A DNA stretch of 64,000 nucleotides from Cryptomeria japonica (lineage: Eukaryota > Streptophyta > Pinopsida > Cupressales > Cupressaceae). Where the stretch lies: positions 102,097,897 to 102,161,896 of the forward strand of contig NC_081407.1 of assembly GCF_030272615.1 (NCBI RefSeq), read 5' to 3'. The stretch's first letter is position 1, and each line of letters starts with the position of its first letter. Below, piece after piece: positions 1 through 13,870 of the stretch. The notes under the pieces are model-generated. The model saw only the letters and a list, made by a program, of their open reading frames with translations. It did not search any database and was not told the origin of the DNA. The position numbers were made by a program, and so were the translations under genes.

Positions 1-3000
1 CCTACACTATATTCAGTCCATTTGCTTAAAGATTTCTAACATATGAATCTACTTCCTAAGTGATAACCATGGAATTTAAACAATACAATAACTCATCACA
101 TGAATCGATTCTATTACAAACATCTAAGAACATGAAATTATTTTCTTTCATTACACAAGATTATCACCATACATCTTCTAGTCTCATTATTACAAATCAT
201 GTCATAATCCTAAGTTACCAACTACAACACAATTACAATTACATTCATTTGAATATTACATCATGTGCATATCTCTTTCCTAATACATGATCGATCTACA
301 TTTTAACATATTAATACATTACATGAATCCAAGATATCCATTGCATAAATCTGCTACAAGAACATCCATAAGCTGCAACAAATAGAAGAATCCACATCCA
401 CACATGAAGAATCCATAAGAATATCCCAATGGTTGAAAAATCACCAACCACTTGACCATGTGGAACCAAAGGAACCACCCCCTATGCTAGGAGATGACAC
501 AAGGTCCAAACACACACTCTAGACCTAAGCTAGCACCTAACAACCAAAGAAGACTAAACAATACAAGGACTCTCAAGATAGGACCAACCACAAACAATCA
601 CAAGAAGAAACTCCCAGAGGCTTACAAATCATCAAGTCATACATTACAAATTCAGAAGGAATAATTACAAATCAACAAGGGGACACATGTAGGAGTGGAG
701 TGACATCACATGCCATGTTCTAACACAACAAATACTATAGCACAAGGCATAAGCCTGATGGACATGTGGAGCCATCTTAACCTATGAGAAATAAAGGGAG
801 ATTGACTTGCCATCGCAATGGCCTTCCCCAGCTTATCCTAAAACATCCTCCTTGGGATCAAGTCACGGGGTTCACAACTATTCATTATCTTGATTAGTTA
901 ATTATTTACCCAACCCATTAGATTATTATTATGTTATCAGTTGTTCACATAATGGTAAACTCCCAATGTGCCCTGGTGATCTAGAATTCATACATCCTTA
1001 CAAGGAACCTCATGCAAGCCCATCTCTCGTGACTCCGATCATCACAAGGAAGCCCGTTCCCCCTAACATTGACCCAAATAAAATCTCAACAAGAGGCTCA
1101 TATTCAACATAAAAATTTGAATCCATATGTATAACACCATGTAGCCATAACTCATGCATGATCATCCAATTGCCATAATGTCGAGTAAATCAATAAAGAG
1201 ACTCTTAGCAAATCAATATATCAAGGACCACAAAAGATCATCAAAATCTACCACAATACAAAATGAAAGTTACAACAAGGCCTACTCAATTGTTGGATTC
1301 AAAACAACAAAACTTCATCACTCAAACATGGCTCAACAACATGGAAGAGAACACCAATACATCCACAACAACATAAGAAGATAAATAAGAATGAAACCAT
1401 ATGAATACGTCACATCAAATCAAAGAACAATCTTGAAATTATCAATAAACTGAATTCAAGTGTCTGGTACAAAAATTAGATGGAAAAATCAAGATAGAAT
1501 GAGCAAAATAGATCAATCTGCAAAATCCAGACAGTACATCGCATATACCTAATCTGGCAGCGCATTTACCAGACTCAAGAACACATAGACAAAACCCTAA
1601 AGCGCATTCATAGAACTCTAAAGCATATTTTCATAGTTAAATAATGAATTTGGTAATAAACGACACATTTACCAATTTTGGAAGCATATACGCAACACAA
1701 AATAATGCATTTACATTAACACATATATACTTCTGGTGCTTTATTAAAAAAAAATGGAAAAAAACAGAAAAATTAAGATAGGAAAAATAATATCTAAGTA
1801 CAAACAAAAGACTTAAAAAAATACATGAATAGAGTTGCCCAAAACATTGGAACAAATAGGTATAAAAAAAATAAATAATAGCAAACTATAGACAAAGATA
1901 TCGCAAAGTATGGCTTACAACAATACAACCCAGAAACACTCAGGAAACTTATCAGAACAGTCAAATCAACAAAACTACAATAGAAAATCCACATTTACAC
2001 AACAAGGAATCACAAAGCAACAATGAAAGGCCACTTGTGTAGACAAAACCCAAAGAGAAAGAGTTATCTCAACACAATGCTTGCCTAGTGTTGTGAACGA
2101 CAATGCTCAGATAGTACCAAATAATTTAACAACAAACTATATGGAAAAACATAATACAAATTCGATTCGTAAATATATTTTCTAATAAATTATAATAAAT
2201 CTTATAGAATAAAATATAATGCTACCCGAGCTCCCAAAAATCATTTACAGACATGGAGCATACACAGATCCATCAAAACTAAAAATACAAAAGTAAAAGA
2301 ACTCCTACTTGCAACCCATGTGATGGAAGATAGTTGAAGTAGAACTCTGAATCCAAAACCAAAACCAACAAAAAAACTCCAACAATCCAAAGCCAAAAGC
2401 AAGATTGAAAATTGTAGAAACTTCTTAAAGAATTCAACTCGAGAACAAGCTCGAAAAACCAAATAAAAAGCCATTCAAAACTCTAAAACCCTAGCCTTCA
2501 CGAGAATCAATCAAAATATTCCTTTTTGGAATATATTTTACCAACCCACCATATAGTATAATTTTATTCTCCCATTTCAAATTCATCCAATGAGAGTATA
2601 GGGTAGGTAAAATAAATATAAAACATGTTTATACAAAATCAAGTGGGGAATATTATTGTTTTTCCCCAAGGTATTTATACACCCCAATATAAATAAAGGT
2701 CAAACTATGTAAATAAATCATAAGCCATAAATAAATCATGCAAATGGGAAATAATAAACAAATAACTCAAAGCTCATAAAATAATTAAATAATCAAATAA
2801 AATATTAAACATTAAATAAACAAATTTAACTATAAGCAATAAATAAACATAATCAAATAAATAAATGAATATCAAATAAATGGTCAGCCTCCAATAAGGG
2901 TTAAACAATAAATATTAAATAGACCTTAAACAACATAAATAAACAATAATTATCAAATAATTAAATACTCAAAAGCCAATAATCCAATCAATTAAATTAA

Positions 3001-3654
3001 ACATTAATATCTACAAAATCACTCATAAATACATAAAATAATTTAATAATAAGCTAGCATACTCACAAAGCCACAACTCACTAACAAACATGGCAAATTA
3101 CGCCAAGATGCTGACAATTCAAGGTGAACAACTAGACCTAGAGTATGTGTAGGGAACTCATGTCATCTTCGGACCACATGCCATTCGGATTTAAAGACGT
3201 GCTCAGACTTGTGAAGCCAGGCGGAGTCGGTGTTTGGTACCTGCAAATCCTACAACCACAAGAAACGATACAACATATACATATCTCATAACAGACAAGT
3301 GATAGGGAATCACAACGACACATCCCACTCATAATCAATGATGTGACATCGCCCCTCTCACGAAGATAATCATACACTAATCAAACACATCGCAAAAACA
3401 ACTCATCATATGTAAGCATGAAAAGGGTTAGTGTAATCGCAATAACATCAAATCCATGATCAATATAAATCATCAATAATCCTTCAATATAGTGATGTAT
3501 AAAAAATCCATCAAGCACATATATCCATCAAATCACATGATCAATAATGATAGTATCATGATCTATATAAATCATTAGAATAACATATGTCCAAATAATG
3601 TCTAGCATCATAATGAGTACTGAAACACATGTATAATCATAATCCAAAACATCA
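1..3654 (-). repeat. 3' LTR of the gypsy element (partial)
   Basis: This stretch is collinear with 9018-12577. Matching landmarks include the blocks starting at 1081/10015, 2221/11143 and 3121/12045. About 630 bp of its distal end lie off the window. It carries a segment of about 90 bp near 300-400 that the other LTR lacks, and scattered substitutions, so the two LTRs have diverged for some time. The right border is set where similarity stops after ...ACATCA (3654); beyond it the two copies differ. The short reading frames inside are not conserved between LTR copies as proteins and I treat them as non-coding. Confidence 0.88.
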
Positions 3655-3666
3655 TAAGCCCCTTTG
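3655..3666 (-). other. polypurine tract of the gypsy element
   Basis: On the coding strand this reads CAAAGGGGCTTA and abuts the TG start of the 3' LTR. This is the place and composition expected of the plus-strand DNA primer. Confidence 0.6.
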
Positions 3667-3689
3667 TGGAGGCTTACTCCTAGAAGGCT

Positions 3690-4990
3690 TAAAACAAATA
3701 GGGGTATAACTCTCTCATCTGTGCTGCATCCTCCCATGTAGCTAAGGAATCATCAATCGGTTCCCATTGGACCCTTACCTGCTCTATGCTTCTACCTCTG
3801 AGGAACATCTCTCATTGCTGAATAATGCACACGGGCTCCAAAGAAAGTTGCCTGTCATCGGCTTGCAATGCATTCCAATTAAAAGCATGTGATATATTAG
3901 GATGATACAACCTCAAAAAAAAACATGGAAGACATCATGGATGCGGGACAAGCTAGGTGGCAAGGCAAGGTGATAAGCCACAGGACCAATCCTCTCAAAA
4001 ATCTTGAAAGGTTCAACAAATCGAGGTGAAAACTTAGAGCCTTTCCCATGATAGATCAGACTCTTTCATGTGAGATCTCTCAAAAATACCTTTTCACCAA
4101 CTAAAAACTGTTTGTCCACACAATGAGCATCTGCATATTTCATCTGGCTATCCTGTGCTACTACCAAATGCTCTCTAATGTGAGTCACTTGCTTCTCCAT
4201 ATCCTGCAACATCTCTGAACCAATACACACTCTATCCTCCAAACGGTCCCAACTCAAGGGTGTACGACATGGTCTACCATATAAATCCTGATAAGGAGAC
4301 ATACCAATAGAATTGTGATAAACATTGTTGTATGCAAACTCCACCAAATAGAGGTAATCCTCCCAATGTGACTACTAATCCATAACACACATCCTCAACA
4401 TGTCCTCCAAATCTTTATTAACCCTCTTTGTCTGACCATCTATCACGGGATGATAAGCTGAACTAAAGTTCAACTATGTCCCTAAATCATGCTGAAGTGT
4501 AGTCCAAAAGGTTGATGTGAATATTGGATGATGATTTGAAATGATTTGTTGAGGAATACCATGCAATCTCACTACTCTCTCCATGAAAATCTGAGCTACT
4601 TTTGATGTTGTATATGATGACCTGACCAGAGAAAAGAGCACCACCTTGGTCTACCTGTCAACAGTGACCATAATAACATCATGATGACGTGAAGACATGG
4701 GAAAACCAACTATAAAATCAATAGATATAATGTCCCATTTCCATCCTAGAACCAAGTTCGACTGCAATAATCTTGCTGGATGATGATGCTCTGCCTTCAC
4801 TCACTGGCACTCTAGGTAACATGTCACAAAATCTGCAATATCTCTCCTCATACCGGCCTAATGATATATCTCTCAAATCTGTGTGCATCTTCTTGACACC
4901 GAGATGTGCCGAGTAAGGTACATGATGTGCCTCTGACATGATCAAATCTTGGAGACCATATGATGGTGGAACATAAATACGTCCCAAATG
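3690..4990 (-). pseudogene. gypsy integrase with chromodomain-like C-terminus, broken
   Basis: Integrase pieces appear in order on the minus strand. First is a zinc-binding-type segment around 4850-4987 (HLGVKK type). Next comes the catalytic core region at about 4400-4740. The C-terminal part at 4066-4347 holds VEFAYNN, NSIGMSPY and LVGEKVFLRDLT, which are typical gypsy motifs. Past that, at about 3690-3850, the frame reads EMFLRGRSIEQV, VQWEP and ATWEDAAQMRELYPYLF, which matches the W..(x)..ATWE pattern of chromodomains carried by plant chromoviruses. Several TAG/TAA stops interrupt it. The chromodomain normally binds modified histone tails and guides insertion into heterochromatin; that role is family knowledge, not shown here. 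Confidence 0.82.
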
Positions 4991-4999
4991 CCTAAGAAG

Positions 5000-6500
5000 A
5001 CCATCCCACTCAACTGAATAACCTGCATATATTCCATCAAGAGCTCTACCTATGGCAACCTCTGCAATAACCTCCTAGTACCACACATCAGAACAAAGGG
5101 CACTAAGAATATGGCTCCTAAAACCACACTAAGTGTCACTGTTGAGATCTCATACCTCTTATGGCTCAATGCATCTGCTACCACATTCTCCTTACCCTAG
5201 ATATATCTCACCTCAAAACCACACTTACACAGAAAATCCATCTAACGCCTCTTCCTAGCATTCAAATTTGGTTGCGTGAAGATATATTGCAAATTATGAT
5301 GATCACTATACAACTTGAATCAATGACCAAGAAGGAAATGCCTCCATCTAACCAAAGCATGAACCATTGCTGCTAACTCTAGATCATGGGTGGGGTAATT
5401 CTACTCATGATCTTTAAATTTTCATGACTCATATGCAATCACATGACCATCCTGCATCAACACTTCTCCTAGACCCTCCGAAGAAGCATTTGTACACACC
5501 ACAAAATCCCCCAAAGGATTTGATCCTGCTAGAATAGGTGCACTAGTGAAACGCTCCTTAAGGATCTAAAATGTTGTCTCACATTTCTCTATCCAAACAA
5601 AATTCTTCCCTTTCCTCTGAAGAGAAGTGATAGGATAGGCTATCTTGGAGAAATCCTAAACATATCTATGATAATATCCTGCAAAACCCATGAAACTGCA
5701 CACCTCACCCATATTAGTGGGTGCTAGCCAATCAACAATCGCTTGAATATTCGAGGGATCAACTGTGATACCCTCTCCTGAAATCACATGGCCAAGATAT
5801 CTCACCTCCATCTAGAAGAACTCACACTTCGCCAAATTGGCATATAGCTAATTCTCCCTAAGGCACTGCAAAACCTATCTCACATGAACCTCATACTCCT
5901 CAATTAATCTTGAATAAATCAAAATATCATCAAGGAATACCAATATAAATCTATCCAAGTGCAACCTAAATATACCATTCATCAAGCTCATAAAAACCGA
6001 TGCTGCATTCATGAGACCAAATGGTACCATTGTGAACTCATAGTGTCCATATCTAGTACGGAAAGTTGTACAATGAATGTTTGCCTCATGAATCCTCAAC
6101 TAATGATATCGAGACTTAAGGTCAATATTGTAAAAGACCTTTGCATCCTTAATCTGATCAAATAGGTCATCTATTCGAGTCAAGGGATATCAGTTCTTCA
6201 CCGTCACCTTATTCAGCTGTTTGTAATAAATGCATTAGCGAAGAGACTCATCCTTCTTCTTCACAAACAACACTAGTGCACCTCAAGGGGACACACTAGG
6301 ATGAATAAACCCCTTTGCCAATAACTCCTCCAAATAAACCCTCAACTCATTCAACTCCTATGTGGTCATTTGATACAGAGTCTTAGAGATAGGCTCATCT
6401 CATGGCATCAAATCAATCCCAAAATCAATATTTCGCTGAGGGGGCATACCTGGAATCTCACTAGGAAAAACATCTAGAAACTCCTGAAGGATGGTATGTT
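5000..6500 (-). pseudogene. gypsy reverse transcriptase and RNase H, broken
   Basis: The 5875-6099 segment reads [15 protein letters not shown] followed by FLDDILIYS. These are the RT palm motifs, with the FLDD catalytic aspartates at 5926-5937. Flanking frames in both directions continue RT and then RNase H-like sequence, but stops in all three frames break it up. I can place the family securely but not exact domain edges. It would have copied the element RNA into DNA when intact. Confidence 0.85.
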
Positions 6501-6501
6501 G

Positions 6502-6960
6502 CTATAATAGATCCTCTGAGCTAACTCCCTCCTCCACATCCTTCACTCTTACCGCAAATAACTGGCAACCCTTACATGCACACCTCTTTATCTGCATAGT
6601 TGAAATCATGCAAAGAGAGATAGGTCTTTGAATACCTACAATCTCCACACTCTTCCTATTGTCATCCACATACTGCACTCTCTTACCTCTGCAATCTATC
6701 TGTGATTGGTGAGACCCAAGCCAATCCATACCAAGAACCACATCATAAGATCCCAAGGACATGATACGAAGATCCACAGAAGTATGAAAATTTCCCAAAA
6801 CTAAAGGACAATCGAGCACAAGGGAATCTACTGCCACCTTGGACCCTGTAGCTAACTCTACCTACCACCTATCATCCTACTTTTCCATAGAAAGCCTGCA
6901 TCACTCTACTAGAAAAAGAGATAAAAGAATCTGATTCTCCTAAATCAAATAACATTGAAC
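6502..6960 (-). pseudogene. gypsy aspartic protease region, broken
   Basis: The frame at 6502-6837 contains YDVVLGMDWLGSH, the hallmark of the plant gypsy protease-RT linker. Just upstream (about 6930-6960) the active-site region reads LFDLGESDSF where the family has D-S/T-G; the active-site serine/threonine position is a leucine codon TTA, one C-to-T step from TCA. The enzyme would be inactive even without the stops. Confidence 0.75.
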
Positions 6961-7089
6961 AACAGATACCACCTATCACACCTGATGTCTCCACAATGGT
7001 GGCTTAATGCTCAGTGTGATGATTATCAATCGCTATAAATACACGATGTGACCTACCTACATCACCAACTATAGGCTTAGAAGTAGATG

Positions 7090-8330
7090 GATTCTAAGTT
7101 GCCCTGACATCTGTGAAGTATGCTAAGGACAATGAACAAAAATGTGTCTTGGCTGTCCACATGAAAAGAAATCTCTCCTAATGAATCCTCTACTCACTGG
7201 AGTAGCACTCAACTATTGAATATTGTGTTACTAGAAGTTGGGTGGGAACTCTGTGATGGTTAAGAAGGAGTAGGTCTCCTATCACGCTGACAAATGTGAC
7301 TCCTGTCAACCTGAAATCTAGCACCTCGCACAAAGTTCTGACCCAGAGAATGCCTCTTCTTAAACTGTTGATTGTTGTGGAAAGAAGAAGGATGGTTCCT
7401 AGCAAAACCTGAAGTCTGCGACTGAGAACCTCTCACAATAGATCCTGTAACTAGTGCACTAATTGTCTGTCCACTTGTCACACCTCCTAAAGCTAAGGCA
7501 AGATTATCCTCCACTAACCTCACCTTCTCCACAACTGCCTCCAAGGTCTTAGGTTTGTGCACCCAAACCTCTCCACTAATACAATCACTTGCACTTATAC
7601 TTATCCACAGTCATCCTCTACTGCCTCAAATCGTGGTACTCATCGACCTTCCTCTACCTCCAATGCTTTGAAAGAAAACTAGCATGAAACTTCTCTAAGA
7701 ACAACTCCCAACATACTATCGCTATGTCTAAACACAGCTTCTACTCCTTCGTATGCCACCATGTCATCGTAAAATCATGAAGGTGTGTAATCACACATCT
7801 CACCTTGGTGTTACTGCTACATGGGTGCATAGCAAAACACCTACTCAAGTCCAAAAGCTAAGTCTCTACCTCCATACCACTACCTAAGCCATCAAAAGTA
7901 GGATGGTGACTCCTCATTAGATCTCTCATGTGACTAGCTGCAAGCACCTCCTAATCCACCTCAAATCTTCTCTTAGGAGAATGTGAATGCTCTCTTTCCT
8001 GATGCTCCAAATTATGAGACCCCTCTTGTCTTAGTCCTAGGTGCCCAAGAATCTCCTGAAGCACGTTCACCAATTGCAGAATCACATTACCTCTAAGCTA
8101 ATCTTGCTATTGCTCCTCATTGTGTGACTCTTCAAACACCTCAAGATGAGGATTCCTCTGAGTACCCATGCAATTAGCAAGATGATGATATCTACCCCTA
8201 ACAGGAATCTTGTTTTAGAAACACACAAAAGAAAACTATAAGCTAACCATCTAGGGCTACTACAACAAGAAAATAAATAGCAGGGATATAATTGCTGGGC
8301 TACCCCATGCAAAATGCTACATATACAATG
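7090..8330 (-). pseudogene. gypsy gag (capsid/nucleocapsid), broken
   Basis: Frames at 7260-7562 and around hold a gag-like segment (MHKPKTLEAVVEKVRLVED). At about 7125-7172 a zinc-knuckle remnant reads FSCGQPRHIFVHCP. This is CX2CX4HX4C with the first cysteine replaced by phenylalanine. The region starts just inside the primer binding site. Many stops and shifted frames show it is decayed. Confidence 0.7.
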
Positions 8331-8368
8331 GGCTCAAATGAAACCAGAGTACCCAGTGTATGAACATG

Positions 8369-8381
8369 GGCTCTGATACCA
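8369..8381 (-). other. primer binding site (initiator tRNA-Met type)
   Basis: On the coding strand this reads TGGTATCAGAGCC, the standard plant LTR-retrotransposon primer site complementary to the 3' end of initiator tRNA-Met. Two bases (TC) separate it from the CA end of the 5' LTR, as is usual. This fixes the orientation and the inner edge of the 5' LTR at 8384. Confidence 0.92.
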
Positions 8382-8383
8382 GA

Positions 8384-11300
8384 TGTAATGCCCACCAAAA
8401 TGCCCTAGAGAAAATAAACATCTAACATACTAAAAAGAGATAATAATTTACTTTAAAAAAAAACATCTAATGCTACACATCATATCATCTATATAATTAA
8501 TTAACATTCATTATCATTTAAGCATAAATAATATAAACCACTCATATAAGTACATTAACCAATTACATAAGTGGAATAACATCACAATCGTTACAACTAT
8601 CTCTCTAGGGCATCTTAACGTGATTAATTAACCTACTACCACAAGTAATTACATTCTACTCCTTTAATTACCACACAAATCATTACTTAATCCTTTACCA
8701 TATGCAAATGCAACATATTTAATACCAGTCATTATTTTATGCAACTACTTGATTATTTAACCTTTATGAGATGCACTCAACTCTAACATGCTAGATGCCT
8801 ACTCTTTCCATGCAAGACTAATCCCTTTTTTCTTGAATTCATTTTAAAACCTAATCCAAATATGCTTAGTTCCTTATCCATTTTCTATCTACATGAACAT
8901 TTCTCTTAGCATTAATACCAAGTACATAATGCAAGATTCCTAATGCTTTCCTAACTTTCAGTGCAATTACATGAATGACATTATCAATGAATATGATATT
9001 ATTATTCAACCACAACTCCTACACTATATTCATTCCATTTGCACAAATCTTTTTCATATATGAATCTACTTCCTAAGTGATAACCATGAAATTTAAACAA
9101 TACAATAATTCATCACATTAATCCATTGTATTACAAACATCTAAGTACATGAAAATCATTTTCTTACATTACACAAGATTATCACCATACATCTCATAGT
9201 CTCATTATTACAAATCATGTCATAATCCTAAGTTACGAAGTACAACACAATTACAATTACATTCATATGAATATTACATCATGTGCATATCTCTTTCCTA
9301 ATACATGATCGATCTACATCTTTACATATTAATCCACACATGAAGAATCCATAAGAATATCCCAATGGTTGAAAAAGAACCAACCACTCGACCATGTGGA
9401 ACCAAAGGAACCACCCCCATACTAGGAGATGACACAAGGTCAAAACACACACTCTAGACCTAAGCTAGCACATAACAATCAAAGAAGACTAAACAATACA
9501 AGGACTCTTAAGATACCTGACCAACCACAAACAATCACAAGAAGAAACTCCCAGAGGCTTACAAATAATCAAGTCATAAATACAAATCCAGAAGGCATAA
9601 TTACAATTCAACAAGGAGACACATGTAGGAGTGGAGTGTCATCACATGCCATGTTCTAACACAACAAATACTATAACACAAGGCATAAGCCTAATGGACA
9701 TGTGGAGCCATCTCAACCTATGAGAGATCAAGGGAGATTGACTTGCCATCGCAATGGCCTTCCCAAGCTTATCCTAAAACATCCTCCCTAGGATCAAGTC
9801 ATGGGGTTCACAACTATTCATTATTTTGATTAGTTAATTATTTACCCAACCCATTAAATTATTATTATCTTATCACTTCTTCACATCATGGTAAAGTCCC
9901 AATGTGCCCTAGTGGTCCAGACTTCATGCATCCTTACAAGGAACCTAATGCAAGCCCATCTCTCATGACCCTAGTCATCACAAGGAAGCCCACTCCCCCT
10001 AACATTGACCCAAATAAAATCTCAACAAGAGGCTCATATTCAACATAAAAATTTGAATCCATATGTATAACACCATGCAACCATAACTCATGCATGATCA
10101 TCCAATTGCCATAATGTGAAGTAAATCAATAAAGAGCCTCTTACCAAATCAATATATCAAGGACCGCAAAAGGTCATCAAAATCTACCACAATACAAAAT
10201 GAAAGTTACAGCAAGGCCTACTCAATTGTTGGATTCAAAACAACAAAACTTCATCACTCAAACATGGCTCAACAACATGGAAGAGAACACCAATACATCC
10301 ACAACAACATAGGAAGATAAATAAGCATGAAACCATATGAATACGTAAAATCAAATCAAAGAACAATCTAGAAATTATCAACAGACCGAAGTCAAGCCTC
10401 TGGTACAAAAATCAGATCAAAAAATCAAGACAGAATGAGCAAAATAGATCAATCTACAAAATCCAGACAGTACAACGCATATACCTAATCTAGCAGTGCA
10501 TTTACCAGACTCAACAACACAAACACAAAACCCTAAAGCGCATTCATAGAACTCTGAAGCACATTTTCACAGTTAAACAAGGCCTTTGATAATAAACAAT
10601 GCATTTACCAATTCTGGAAGCATATACGCTATACATAATAGCACATTTACAACAAGAAATAACACAAACACTTTTGGTGCTTTATTCCAAAAAAATGGAA
10701 ACATACAGAAAACTTACGACGGGAAAAATAAAATCTGAGTACAAACAAAAGTCATCAAAAAATACATGAATAGAGTCAGCCAGAACATTGGAATAAATAG
10801 GTTTAAACAAAATCAATAATAGCAAACTATAGACAAAGATATCGCAAAGTATGGCTTACAACAATACAACCCAGAAACACTCAGGAAACTTATCAGAACA
10901 CTCAAATCAACAAAACTACAATAGAAAATCCACATTTACACAACAAGGAAAGGCCATTTGTATAGAGAAAACCCAGAGAGAAAGAGTTCTCTCAACACAA
11001 TGCTTGCTCGGTGTCGTGAACGACAATGCTCAGATAGTCCCAAATAATTTAACAACAAACTATATGGAAAAACATAATACAAATTCCATTCCCAAATATA
11101 TTTTCTAATAAACTATAATAAACCATATAGAATAAAATATAATGCTACCCGAGCTCCCAAAAATCATTTGCAGAGATGGAGCATACACAGATCCATCAAA
11201 ACTAAAAATACAAAATTAAAAGAACTCCAACTTGCAACCCGTATGATGGAAGGTAGTTGAAGTAGAGCTCCGAATCCAAAACCAAAACTAGCAAAAAAAC

Positions 11301-12577
11301 TCCAACAATCCAAAGCCAAAAGCAAGAATGAAAATTGCATAAACTTTTTAGAGAATTCAACTCGATAATAAGCTTGAAAAACCAAATAAAAAGCCATTCA
11401 AAACTCTAAAACCCTAGCCTTCATGAGAACCGATCAAAGTATTCCTTTTTGGAATATATTTTACCAACCCACCATATAGTATAATTTTATTCTCCCATTT
11501 CAAATTCATAGAATGAGAGTAAAGGATAGATAAAATAAATATAAAACATGTTTATACAAAATCAAGTGGGGAATATTATTATTTTTCCCCAAGGTATTTA
11601 TACACTCCAATATAAATAAAGGTCAAACTATGTAAAAAATTCATAAGCCATAAATAAATAATCAAAATGGGGAATAATAAACAAATAACTCAAAGCTCAT
11701 AAAATAGTTAAATAATCAATATAATATTAAACATTAAATAAATAAATTAAACTATAAGCAATAAATAAACATAATCAAATAAATAAATGAATATCAAATA
11801 AATGGTCAACCTCCAATAGGGATTAAACAGTAAATATTAAACAGGCATTAAAAAACATAAATAAACAGCAATTATCTAATAATTAAATACTCAAAAGCCA
11901 ATAATCAAATCAATTAAATTAAACATTAATATCTACAAAATCACTCATAAATACATCAAATAAATTAATAATAAGCTAGCATACTCACAAAGCCACAACT
12001 CACTAACAAACATGACAAATTACGCCAAGACGCTGGCGATTCAAGGTGAACAACTAGATCTAGAGTATGTGTAGGGAACTCATGTCATCTCTGGACCACA
12101 TGTCATTAGGATTTAAAGATGCGCTCAAACTTGTAAAGCCAGGTGGAGTCTATGTATGATACCGACAAATCCTACAACCACAAGCAACGATACAACATAT
12201 GCATATCTCATAACAGGCAAGTGATAGGGAATCGCAATGACACATCCCACTCACAATGAGTGATGTGACATCGTCCCTCTCACGAAGACAATCATACAAT
12301 AATCAAACACATTGCAATAACAACTCATCATATGTAAGCATGAAATAGGGTTAGTGTAATCGTAATAGCATCAAATCCATGATCAATATAAATCATAAAT
12401 AATCGACCAACATAGTAATGTGCATAGAATCGATCAAGCACATATATCCATCAAAACACATGATCAATAATGATAGCGTCATCATCCATATAAATAATTA
12501 GAATAACATATATCCAAATAATGTATAGCATCATAATGAGTTCTGAAACGCATGTATGATCATAATCCAAAACATCA
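8384..12577 (-). repeat. 5' LTR of the gypsy element (complete, about 4.2 kb)
   Basis: The LTR is bounded by TGTAATGCCC on the left (rc GGGCATTACA) and ...ACATCA on the right, giving TG...CA ends. It is collinear with 1-3654. It is very AT-rich with an A/T-only-like stretch at about 11630-11960 (repeated AAATAAATAATCA-type motifs). The promoter and polyadenylation signals of the element should lie here, but I could not place them with confidence. Confidence 0.88.
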
Positions 12578-13432
12578 TAAAGAGTCTAGATATGTCTATC
12601 ATGCATGAAATAAAAGTCAAGTCAAATCAAGTTAAGGAGGGACACTACATGAGCTATAGTGGTTTGCAATGGTATATTAGATGAGGCACAAGGCAACAAA
12701 AGCTATAGTAGCACCTATTAAAATGATTGTGACACAGAAGTTCATATCTATTGTATATTTTTTCAACAACTTGTCATTCTACCTCAGGCCAATGCCTAAG
12801 CTCCCACAAGATTAAAATTCTCAACTACCTAGTGAAATGAATCAAAATTTGCTTCTTGGACTCTCATCACTGTTTTTTTTAATTTTACATTTTTTGGTGG
12901 CCATTTTTTAGAAAAAGTTAAATTTAATGACATTTGTACCCATTTGAATTAAAGGGAAAACATTTAGAGTAAGAGATGTGAATGCAGTCAATGCTTTTGT
13001 GAATTCTCTACATGTGGCAGAATGTTTTTGAAAAATGTTTTCCAAAGTAAAGCTGTAGAATTTTAAGAGATGTTTTCATTTATAAATTTTCGCTGGACTT
13101 CATAGATGTTTCATCTTTATTTTAAACTTTTCATGTTCTATTTAGGATTCAAATTTAAGACCTCTCATTTGTTTCTAGAGAGTTCTACCATTGAGATACT
13201 AGCCCTTTTGGTGGTTGGTCCACTTTTTATTAAAACGTGACTCGCTTTCCAATACCCCCCTTGAACCACACTACAATATTCTAGGATCCTAACTTGACCT
13301 GGCTTTCTTGACCTGTCTATAATACCATATTAGCTAGTGATTAGAATATTGCCTTTTCTTTTAGTCCCATATGACTGATTACCTCCAATACAAGTATGCT
13401 ATTATGTTTGTCATCCAAATCAATAAACAAAT

Positions 13433-13519
13433 GAGGGTTATCAAATGTTCATTCCAAAGAGGGTTATCAAATGTTCATTCCAAAGAATACAATGAGGGTT
13501 ATCAAATGTTCATTCCAAA
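13433..13519. repeat. three copies of a 26-bp direct repeat
   Basis: The block GAGGGTTATCAAATGTTCAT plus TCCAAA begins at 13433, 13459 and 13494. The first two are head to tail; the third follows a 9-bp spacer. The copies are identical, so the duplication is recent. Confidence 0.9.
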
Positions 13520-13559
13520 GAATGATAAATTTCATGCAAGTTAGTCAAAATATTCAAAA

Positions 13560-13870
13560 GAGCTAGACTGCAGCTTTTCACACAACTTGTGGTCTAAACC
13601 ACTACCAAACTACATATTTCAATTCATCAGACTACAGGTTTTGGACAACAACTGTGGTATGAATGCAAGTTGCAAGAACATGACAAATAGCAGTTTCGAA
13701 ACATGTGGTTTGAGGCATTGCCAAACCAGAGGTTTTAGGTCTTTAGATTGTGGGTTTTGACAACATCAAACAGAGGCAGACTGTGGCTTTTGACACAACA
13801 CATGGTCTAAGGCACTGCGAAATGATTTTAGGTCTTTGGATAGTAACAACTGTGGTTTGAATACATCATT
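13560..13870. repeat. degenerate minisatellite
   Basis: Variants of GTGGTTTGAGGCACTGCCAA and GGTTTTAGGTCTTTAGA recur four to five times at loose spacing of roughly 70-80 bp. The copies differ at many positions, so the array is old. Confidence 0.55.

Larger units (their letters stand above)
1..12577 (-). mobile_element. Ty3/gypsy chromovirus with giant LTRs, 3' LTR cut by window edge
   Basis: The two flanking copies of a long sequence (1-3654 and 8384-12577) bound a 4.7-kb interior that encodes, on the minus strand, gag, protease, RT, RNase H, integrase and a chromodomain-like tail in gypsy order. The LTR ends read TGATGTTTTGG and GGGCATTACA on the coding strand. A tRNA-Met-type primer site and a polypurine tract sit at the expected inner LTR edges. 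The LTR is nearly as long as the interior. All coding parts carry stops, so the copy is dead. The 5-bp target duplication cannot be checked because the left end lies outside the window; the base run after the right end is TAAAG. Confidence 0.9.
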
